From Rheinheimera baltica DSM 14885 (GTDB lineage Bacteria > Pseudomonadota > Gammaproteobacteria > Enterobacterales > Alteromonadaceae): a DNA stretch of 38,987 nucleotides. Positions 8,819 through 15,559 of the stretch are shown in pieces. The stretch covers positions 1 through 38,987 of the forward strand of contig NZ_AUDG01000041.1 in assembly GCF_000425345.1 (NCBI RefSeq), in the 5' to 3' direction. Made by a program: the position numbers and the translations under genes. The stretch's first letter is position 1; every line of letters begins with the position of its first letter. The notes under the pieces are model-generated. The model had not been told where the DNA came from and ran no database searches. It saw nothing but the letters and a program-made list of their open reading frames with translations.

Positions 8819-9496
8819 GTGAACGATATTGTTAAAAGAGCACCGCTTAAAATATTAATTGCAAGACGCCGCGACCTGTTGCGTGGACCTACACATATTT
8901 TTTTCGCTATATCAATAAGCATAGCCACTTACTATGTGTTTAATTACTTCAAATTTTGCTGGGTGATGATTGATGCTTTCTGTCCTACTACTGAAACCTC
9001 TAATCAACTATTTAAAGTGCTTATCGCTATAACTCAGTTTTTAGGTATTGGCTTGCTCCTGTGGGATTTAGATGAGCGTATGCAGACTCTTACCGGGGCT
9101 AAGTTAACAAACTATTTCATAAGTAAAATAAAAGCATGGTGGTCTTTGTTTTTTATTAGAGGTCAGCATGTAAGTAGTTCTGCATCAGCATCCTCATATT
9201 CTGGTGGTGTAGTAGCCAGTTCAGCATATCAGAAAATGAAAACTGTAGATGAGCAACTTGAATATCTTCAAAGAAGAATAATTGAAGTTGAATCACGCAT
9301 AGCCAAAGAGAGTGGTGAACGGAAAGATTTGGAGAGAAAAATAGAATCAGATCTTAAAAAGGTCTATTCGGCCATAGACGATTCTAAAAACCAAGTTATG
9401 AAAACAGTAACAAAGATCCATGTTGGTGGATACACGCGTCAACTATGGTCATTGTTTCTTATAGCTTATTCGGCTGTGTTAAGCGTATTTGTCTAG
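8819..9496 (+). CDS. Unknown coiled-coil membrane protein
   Basis: This is a 225-residue protein of unrecognised family. It starts with GTG at 8819, behind an AGGGA-type ribosome site, 30 bp after the HsdS-like gene. Hydrophobic segments lie at about 24-43, 62-80 and 205-223. Between the second and third are a serine-rich stretch (about 118-133) and a charged heptad-like coiled coil (about 140-195). The C-terminal segment ends directly at the stop codon, like a tail anchor. Cargo genes that pair a DNA-recognising protein with a membrane protein are common in defence islands, where the membrane partner may act as effector; here that is only an inference. Confidence 0.6.
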   Translation: MNDIVKRAPLKILIARRRDLLRGPTHIFFAISISIATYYVFNYFKFCWVMIDAFCPTTETSNQLFKVLIAITQFLGIGLLLWDLDERMQTLTGAKLTNYFISKIKAWWSLFFIRGQHVSSSASASSYSGGVVASSAYQKMKTVDEQLEYLQRRIIEVESRIAKESGERKDLERKIESDLKKVYSAIDDSKNQVMKTVTKIHVGGYTRQLWSLFLIAYSAVLSVFV

Positions 9497-9530
9497 TATA
9501 ATCTTAATTATTCCCGCTATTCGCTCATAG

Positions 9531-9573
9531 CTGCCTGTCAGACTAACTCTAAGTCTATTCGTCTGAACGGCAG
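9531..9573. terminator. Hairpin between convergent cargo genes
   Basis: The arms CTGCCTGTCAGAC (9531-9543) and GTCTGAACGGCAG (9561-9573) pair over 11 of 13 positions with a small internal loop. They lie between the membrane-protein gene and the convergent NTPase gene. There is no long T tract, so termination efficiency is uncertain. Confidence 0.45.
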
Positions 9574-9606
9574 GATCAGGTATGAAATACCAAACGTAAA
9601 GTTCAG

Positions 9607-12600
9607 TTAGTTACCATTAGAAAGTGAAACATCCAGTACAAAGATATCAATCAATCCCATCAGTTCTGACGGTAGATTGCTCTCTATACTCTTTTGGAGC
9701 TCAATTGGACTTTTAATCCCATGTCTTTTCCTTCCTGCTATTGCCAAATGAGCCCCAAACCAAATAACAAGGTATATCCCTTGCTGCTCTGCATCAGGAT
9801 GAATTGAATAACGGTTATACAATTGCTCTGAACCTGCGGAATACAATTCTTTATGCCATTGCCCTTTTGCCTCAATGACAAGCAAGCGCCTCTTGCCAGT
9901 AATCACTTTTGCAGCTGTTATATCAATCCTATTTTGATTTTTAGTCTGATGTTCGGCCGTAACAGTTATACTTTTCGGCTGTAATACCAAGCTAAGCCTT
10001 TCAGCAATAATCTCAACACAATCTACTTCACCTTTATGGGTGAATTGTCCGTTAGTGTCTTCCTTATAAAACTGTTTAGCAGTGTTAAATTCACCGCCAT
10101 GTAAGTCCTTTTGATAGTCCTTCAATTCTTGAAAAATAGATGCTCTTAAGCCTTCGACGGTGACGATCTCGTTATTGTCTAATAAATCTACAATTTGTTG
10201 TGGTATTGGCGGTTCAAAATCTCTCAGCGCTTTTTTCCGCAGTTGATCTGCTTTTATGCTTTTCAGTGTGAGATGAATATCAGTAAATCCCTGATTCTCT
10301 ATCATTCGATTTAGTACGGGAATTGCTTCATCAGGTGAGTCATGGCTGATAGTCCAAACGATTTCAGTAAGAAATCGATAGGCCGTTTCTCCAACTGGGC
10401 TACCTGATCCCCAATGACTAGGAAGGTCTACTTTTGGCCACTTGTCAAAGAATGCATTCATGATCAACTCAATCTTCAATGCAGATAACCAAGGCCAAGG
10501 ATCATGTTCTTCTCGATTCATTCTTCCTGAGCGGTGTTCAAAGAGTAATACCGAATTCCGATCAGGCTTAAGCCAGTCAAAAAAAGGACATGCAACTTCT
10601 TTGCTTAGGAAATAAAATGCTCGAACAAACCAAAATTTTCGCCTTTGCTCAAATTTTTCATCATCCTTAGGAGCTGGCCAGTTTGTTAACATATCAGAGC
10701 TACGAGTCAATATAAGTCGATTAAGCCTCTCACGTTCTCCAAACCGCGCAGCTAGTTCAAAAAGCGTATCCATTGCGTGATATTCAAGCTCCTGAAAACG
10801 CTCGAGCCACTCAATAGATAGCTCACTTTTTAGGGAACTGAATGCATCATCATATTGTAGTAATTCGACCCGAGGGTGTTTGCACTCACTATTTGCCAAT
10901 TGTGGTTCAACATAATGACGTAGAAATTGCTCTGCCTTTTCTTGCTCAGGGAAAAGCAAGCGATTAACCTCAGCTTGAAGCCAATTGTGTTCAACTGCAT
11001 CGACAGCATCGTACCTAGTATTAAAAGTCGTTTTCAAAGCGACTAGTAGCGCAGGCTTTACCCCCTCTAAATTTCCATATTCACGCATAATTTCTATGCA
11101 CGACGCATAAAGAATTATCTCGACGTGCAATCCTTTCGAACAACATCGTAGCTCAGCAAGTTTCCCTAAATCTGGCACATGCGGCTCAATGAATTCGAGA
11201 CAATTCTTCAGTGCATTTCTGACAATTGTTTCGCTGCCAAACTCGGTAGGAATATTTTCAGGTCTTGTAAGTGCGGCATAAGCAAAATTGACTAACAGCT
11301 GCCAGTGCTTGCCACTCTCTACAAGTTCACGATGCTCATTTATATATTGTATGTTCTGGCTATAAATGTCTTTTTCACGCTTTTGGGCTCGCTTTACATT
11401 CCTTTTATGTTTGGCATCCCAACGTCTGTACTGTTCTAAATCAGACTGTGCAACCGCTCTATTAAACTTCGCCCATATTTGCATGAACATTGGTTTTTGT
11501 AGTGCTTGCTCTCGCATGTGGCGTCGCAACTCATTTGGGACTCTCTCTATTGAATGTTGATGCCTATAATGTCTTGCAATAAAGTACTCCCATAGACGGG
11601 GATTGTCTGAATCAAATGCGAAATCGACCAAAAACCTTAAGTCCTGTTTTACAAAGTACAGGGCAGAATGCATATGAAATGGGTTACCAAACTTATGTTT
11701 ATGAGCTTCGTGGATCTCAGTATGATCTTTTAGCCCCCCAAAAACATGAGCTATAATGCCCTCCCGTAAAGACCGATCCTCATACAATACTTGAACAGAT
11801 TTACTATCGGTAGGGCCTCTGGTGCCATGGAAGTTTAAATTCTGTATCCAGCGCCAAACACGTAAGTGATCAAAAGGAGGAGACGAAATATCAAAATAAT
11901 GATCCAACAATGAGCCAACAACCTTGCTGACACCACTTAAGCACTCACATTCATATCGCTCAAGACCGCAGCCACATATTAGATCCAGTGTTAGAGCATC
12001 TAGCAGCCATTCAACTGAATCTTTATCTAACTTTTGGATAACCCGTTTGATGAAAAATCGATCTCTTATAACTCTACTTAGCGCTTGTTTATCACTAGGG
12101 AATAAATTTACGCATGTACGAAAAAACTTTTCGTGGCTGCTCAAATCAAACACATCTTTACCGACCAACTCAATCCATTTAGCAGCTACTTCAAGTGATG
12201 CTGAAGTTGCTTCAGATAGTAAGGCAGCAAAATCCGGTCTTAAATCGTATTCAGGGCAATAAGCTAAACATTTACCAGCTAGTAGACGCGTATACCTGTC
12301 TTCTTGAGCGCCTAAAGCGATTTGTTGCAATTCTCCGGTCAATAAGGAACAAACAGCAGAGTCAATTATCAATTCAAGAACTAAATCACGTAAATGTCCA
12401 TCACTACTGTTCTTAAGCAATATCTTAAGGTCTTGAACAATATCCTTCGTAAAAAAACCAGCAATACTAAATCTGCGCCAAAAATCTCCTCGACGAAAAT
12501 ACGGGTCCTTCTTCTCAACTTCTTGAAGATTTGCTAGAAGAAGTTGCTTTGAACTTGGCTCTAATTGTGATGGATCTCCGTTAGCAAGAATTGCGTATGG

Positions 12601-13683
12601 GTCAAGCCGGATTAAAGTTTGTTGAATTGTTTTGTTACCTAAAGCAGCCATCCACCCAAGTAATCCTCGAAGTTCATCTCTCACTATAGAATTGGGTGCA
12701 ATAACTGACAGACATTCGGCCAACGTCAAATTATCCGCAGGATCAACTATTCGCTTAACAAGAAAGTCTGCAGAACAATACTCAGCTACGATTTTATGCA
12801 CTGGTCGGTGTTGGTCAACTGTATCTCCGGGCTTGAAAAGTCGTGTAGCAAGAACACTGGAAATGTCGGAGTCACTATTTAGCAGTGACGAAAACAAAGG
12901 ATAAATTCTGGTTTCCGAACACTCATTAACGCTTATCCCTTCAGCACCAGACAATAACAGCTTGGCAAAAACCTCTGAAGCGATCTTAACTTTTTGAGTT
13001 ACGGAGAGAGGATTGCCAATTTTGGAAGATGTTGGTTTGACTTCTCTTGTTAGGCGCTCTATAGCAAGTTTAAAAATTGAGCGTTTATCAGAAAACTTTC
13101 TGCCACTTTCGAGATACGCATCGATAAACATTCTCAGGAATTGCGGATTAGGCAACAGCGGCTCTAAAGAAAATCTGGACACTTCTGAGTGGAATTTAGC
13201 GAAATCCTCGCCCGGTGCGTGATGCTTGAAGATCGCACATTGTTCCGACTCATCAAATTCACAAAGTCTAACGATGAGAGGTTCACTACGAAGATAATCT
13301 TTTACTGTAATTGTATCTGAATTATCCCACTCGCTGGACCTACTCGAGATAATTACACAAGTAGGTTTAGCTTTTACCACTTGAGCCAAAAGCTGATGAA
13401 TTCCACTTTCATTAATCTTCGCTAATTCATCAAATCCATCAATTACTATTGGTTTTCCTTCTTGCTCAAAACCAATATGAACAAACTTTGTTGCTGTTAT
13501 TGCTGATGTGCCTAGTTGATTTGAAAGGCTATGCAGAAGTTCTGTTTTACCAGCACCCGGTTCAGCCAGAACAACGACTAAAGTCGATTCTTCTAGTAAC
13601 TCTTTCTCTGAGAATGTTTTTTCGTTACTCGAAAGCCTACGTTGTAGATAAAAATTCGAGTACATAGTTGCAATCTTTTTCAA
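9607..13683 (-). CDS. STAND/NACHT-like NTPase with C-terminal PD-(D/E)XK nuclease, candidate anti-phage protein
   Basis: This is a 1358-residue protein. Near its N-terminus is a compact NACHT-type ATPase: Walker A AEPGAGKT at 40-47, Walker B IVIDGFDE at 79-86 and a sensor Arg115 in CVIISSRS. A very long helical region (about 220-1180) follows, of the kind that forms HEAT/TPR-like sensor repeats in STAND proteins. The last 130 residues contain a restriction-type nuclease core: Asp1254 (RIDITAAK), Glu1271-Ala-Lys1273 (LLVIEAKGQW) and Gln1287. Bacterial STAND proteins sense phage proteins and then activate an effector; here the effector would be the C-terminal nuclease. The frame opens with TTG at 13683, but ATG at 13665 (residue 7) is the likelier start. 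The role in phage defence is inferred from domains and location in Tn7-like cargo. Confidence 0.82.
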   Translation of the reverse strand: MKKIATMYSNFYLQRRLSSNEKTFSEKELLEESTLVVVLAEPGAGKTELLHSLSNQLGTSAITATKFVHIGFEQEGKPIVIDGFDELAKINESGIHQLLAQVVKAKPTCVIISSRSSEWDNSDTITVKDYLRSEPLIVRLCEFDESEQCAIFKHHAPGEDFAKFHSEVSRFSLEPLLPNPQFLRMFIDAYLESGRKFSDKRSIFKLAIERLTREVKPTSSKIGNPLSVTQKVKIASEVFAKLLLSGAEGISVNECSETRIYPLFSSLLNSDSDISSVLATRLFKPGDTVDQHRPVHKIVAEYCSADFLVKRIVDPADNLTLAECLSVIAPNSIVRDELRGLLGWMAALGNKTIQQTLIRLDPYAILANGDPSQLEPSSKQLLLANLQEVEKKDPYFRRGDFWRRFSIAGFFTKDIVQDLKILLKNSSDGHLRDLVLELIIDSAVCSLLTGELQQIALGAQEDRYTRLLAGKCLAYCPEYDLRPDFAALLSEATSASLEVAAKWIELVGKDVFDLSSHEKFFRTCVNLFPSDKQALSRVIRDRFFIKRVIQKLDKDSVEWLLDALTLDLICGCGLERYECECLSGVSKVVGSLLDHYFDISSPPFDHLRVWRWIQNLNFHGTRGPTDSKSVQVLYEDRSLREGIIAHVFGGLKDHTEIHEAHKHKFGNPFHMHSALYFVKQDLRFLVDFAFDSDNPRLWEYFIARHYRHQHSIERVPNELRRHMREQALQKPMFMQIWAKFNRAVAQSDLEQYRRWDAKHKRNVKRAQKREKDIYSQNIQYINEHRELVESGKHWQLLVNFAYAALTRPENIPTEFGSETIVRNALKNCLEFIEPHVPDLGKLAELRCCSKGLHVEIILYASCIEIMREYGNLEGVKPALLVALKTTFNTRYDAVDAVEHNWLQAEVNRLLFPEQEKAEQFLRHYVEPQLANSECKHPRVELLQYDDAFSSLKSELSIEWLERFQELEYHAMDTLFELAARFGERERLNRLILTRSSDMLTNWPAPKDDEKFEQRRKFWFVRAFYFLSKEVACPFFDWLKPDRNSVLLFEHRSGRMNREEHDPWPWLSALKIELIMNAFFDKWPKVDLPSHWGSGSPVGETAYRFLTEIVWTISHDSPDEAIPVLNRMIENQGFTDIHLTLKSIKADQLRKKALRDFEPPIPQQIVDLLDNNEIVTVEGLRASIFQELKDYQKDLHGGEFNTAKQFYKEDTNGQFTHKGEVDCVEIIAERLSLVLQPKSITVTAEHQTKNQNRIDITAAKVITGKRRLLVIEAKGQWHKELYSAGSEQLYNRYSIHPDAEQQGIYLVIWFGAHLAIAGRKRHGIKSPIELQKSIESNLPSELMGLIDIFVLDVSLSNGN

Positions 13684-13924
13684 GCGATAGACAAGTTAGA
13701 GTAGTTATTTAGGGAATGTAACAGAGGTTTTAAGCAATGTCTCCAAATAGACATTCTCAACATTTTGTATTTCAAAGATGTTTCCTCTTTGAAATGCGAT
13801 CCACAATATAGAGCACAAGCTGTGTCGTTAAAACCTCCATCAAAAACCAATTTAGAACTAACTAAATTGACTAAGAGGCTTAATAAATTAGCTAAAAATT
13901 GACCATGGCCTCCTTTGGACAATT
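13684..13924. other. Leader region between NTPase gene and transposon end
   Basis: This stretch of about 240 bp, just inside the transposon end, should carry the NTPase promoter. I see no convincing -35/-10 pair. An 80-codon frame on the minus strand (TTG start) fills most of it, but it has no start signal and no recognisable sequence, so I do not call it a gene. A strong purine run AAAGGAGG (minus strand, about 13915) precedes an ATG by only 2 nt, and that frame closes after four codons. Confidence 0.4.
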
Positions 13925-13984
13925 ATTAAAATTTTCCATTTAACCTTAAAATTATCCAATCAATTCAAATATTATCCGTTTACA
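13925..13984 (-). repeat. Putative Tn7-like right end with three 20-bp TnsB-type repeats
   Basis: Read on the minus strand from 13984 inward, the sequence begins TGT. It then has GGATAATATTTGAA (from 13977), GGATAATTTTAAGG (from 13957) and GGAAAATTTTAATA (from 13937), exactly 20 bp apart. Tn7 ends begin TGT and carry overlapping 22-bp TnsB sites with a similar AT-rich core. The adjacent ATCAA (13985-13989) would be one copy of the 5-bp target duplication; the other copy lies outside the window. Confidence 0.75.
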
Positions 13985-13998
13985 ATCAAAAAAAACAG

Positions 13999-15180
13999 TT
14001 AGCAATATTGCCCGGCGACCCAGCCACTGGCCCAGGCCCACTGAAAGTTGTAGCCTCCCAGCCAACCGGTAACATCGACCACTTCACCAATAAAGTACAA
14101 GCCGGGTTGCTGTTTAGCTTCCATGGTTTTTGACGATAAATAGTCGGTATCCACGCCACCAATAGTCACTTCTGCGGTGCGGTAGCCCTCAGTACCGTTG
14201 GGCTTAAAAATGTAACCATGCAGGCTGTCAGCAATCTGTTTCGTGGTTTTCGGGTTTAATGCTTTTAGCGGTTGGTTAGTAAACACTTGTAGTTCAATTA
14301 GTTTTTCTACCAGCCGTTTAGGCAGTAATTTAGCCAGGGCGGTTTTAACTTCTTGTTCTGGATGGGCTTGCTGCTGTTCAGCTAAAAACGCCGCTAAATC
14401 GGTTTGCGGTGACATATTGACTATCACTTCATCGCCCGGCTGCCAGTAGCTGGATATTTGCAAAATAGCCGGCCCGCTTAGCCCACGGTGGGTAAACAGC
14501 ATGTCTTCCGGAAATAGTGTGTCGTTGGCTTGTGCAGTAACCGGCAAGGCGACACCACTGATTTCTTCAAATACAGCTTTATCACTAGGTTGCCACGTTA
14601 AGGGTACTAAAGCGGCTCGCAGCGGTAACACTTTTAACCCAAATTGCTCGGCTAACTGGAAGCCAAATGCCGTGGCACCTAAATTAGGCAAGCTTAAACC
14701 GCCGCTGGCGACAATAAGACTTTGGCACTGCCGGTTTAGCTCTGCCGTGGTAACGGTATATTGGCCATCAGCAAAACTCACGCCGGTAATACTTTGCTGC
14801 AATGCAATTTGCACATTGGCCGCTTTAGCTTCTCTGAGCAGCATTTCTACAATGTCTTTAGCGCTGTCATCACAAAACAGCTGACCCAGCGTTTTTTCAT
14901 GAAAAGCAATGCCATGCTGCTGCACCAAGCCGATAAAATCCCACTGGGTATAACGGCTTAATGCCGATTTACAAAAATGCTTATTTTGCGAGAGGAAATT
15001 CTCGGGTCCGGCATACATATTGGTAAAATTACAACGCCCGCCACCCGACATCAAAATTTTACGCCCTACGCGCTTGCCATTATCCAGAACCAGTACGTTA
15101 CGGCCACGTTTACCGGCCTCAATCGCACACATCAGGCCAGCGGCACCGGCTCCAATTACTATAACGTCCCACGCTTGCAT
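13999..15180 (-). CDS. yhiN: NAD(P)/FAD-dependent oxidoreductase, HI0933/YhiN family
   Basis: YhiN is a conserved cytoplasmic flavoprotein whose physiological substrate is not established. The protein has 393 residues, the usual length. The N-terminal dinucleotide-binding motif VIGAGAAGLMCAIEAG binds FAD. The family signature GRKILMSGGGRCNFTN follows at about residues 40-55, and the C-terminus has FIGEVVDVTGWLGGYNFQWA, a second FAD-contacting segment. The gene is intact: the Tn7-like end lies 14 bp past its stop codon, so the coding region serves as attachment site without being damaged. Start is ATG at 15180. Confidence 0.9.
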   Translation of the reverse strand: MQAWDVIVIGAGAAGLMCAIEAGKRGRNVLVLDNGKRVGRKILMSGGGRCNFTNMYAGPENFLSQNKHFCKSALSRYTQWDFIGLVQQHGIAFHEKTLGQLFCDDSAKDIVEMLLREAKAANVQIALQQSITGVSFADGQYTVTTAELNRQCQSLIVASGGLSLPNLGATAFGFQLAEQFGLKVLPLRAALVPLTWQPSDKAVFEEISGVALPVTAQANDTLFPEDMLFTHRGLSGPAILQISSYWQPGDEVIVNMSPQTDLAAFLAEQQQAHPEQEVKTALAKLLPKRLVEKLIELQVFTNQPLKALNPKTTKQIADSLHGYIFKPNGTEGYRTAEVTIGGVDTDYLSSKTMEAKQQPGLYFIGEVVDVTGWLGGYNFQWAWASGWVAGQYC

Positions 15181-15559
15181 TACATCGGCCTATCTTGAAC
15201 TCTAATATAGGCGCTATTGTCGTTTACTCTTTGCCTGGTTGCAATCGTGCCACCAGCTTCAATCAGTTCAGTTATAACTTATAGCATTTAAGCATAAAGG
15301 AGAAACTTACACATAATTGAAAACGTCGCCAAAGGGGCTGGTTTTGCTCAGTTTATTTTTTAACCGGCGTTTTAACAAAGACCTTTTTTTGAAACGTCGT
15401 TAAGCAAAATGAAAAATTGCAACAATTGTCACTGTTTCGTGTATTTACACTTAATTACATATTAGATAAAACAGAAGTAGATGTTGTTGCATGGTTGCAA
15501 TATGCCGTCGTCGTCCAGGAAACACATAACAATAAATAACTACATAATAAGAGAAATTA
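15181..15559. other. Intergenic region between divergent yhiN and subtilase genes
   Basis: This 379-bp AT-rich gap must hold both divergent promoters. A small inverted repeat GTGTA-TT-TACAC lies at 15439-15450, directly downstream of a possible -35 box TTGTCA (15426-15431). The octamer AAACGTCG occurs twice in direct orientation (15321-15328 and 15392-15399). None of this is strong enough to name a promoter or regulator, and I see no gene or RNA. Confidence 0.35.

Larger units (their letters stand above)
312..13984 (-). mobile_element. Tn7-like transposon inserted downstream of yhiN (right part; left end outside window)
   Basis: The element carries tnsA, tnsB, tnsC, a short TniQ and a TnsD-type TniQ, plus cargo genes on both sides of the tns operon. 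Its right end is placed at 13984. Reading inward on the minus strand it starts TGTAAACGG and holds three AT-rich repeats 20 bp apart, like the overlapping TnsB sites of the Tn7 right end. It lies 14 bp from the yhiN stop codon. The family is known to insert next to conserved genes recognised by TnsD, and yhiN is, to my recollection, one of the reported attachment genes. The left end and the target duplication cannot be seen; the interval listed is the part inside the window to the right of the IS21 element. Confidence 0.8.

Noticed and set aside
13890-13918. Strong AAAGGAGG followed by ATG on the minus strand
   Set aside because: The spacing is only 2 nt and the frame closes after four codons, so it is probably coincidence; a leader peptide cannot be excluded.
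13680-13922. 80-codon frame between the NTPase gene and the transposon end
   Set aside because: It starts with TTG, has no ribosome site before it, shows no recognisable sequence and overlaps the TnsB-repeat area; more likely leader DNA.
1-13984. CRISPR array or Cas genes that would make this a CRISPR-associated transposon
   Set aside because: No regularly spaced repeats with unique spacers and no Cas-like protein were found; the part left of the window is unknown.
15426-15454. Promoter for the subtilase gene
   Set aside because: TTGTCA is a fair -35 box, but no good -10 lies at 16-18 bp; not strong enough to call.
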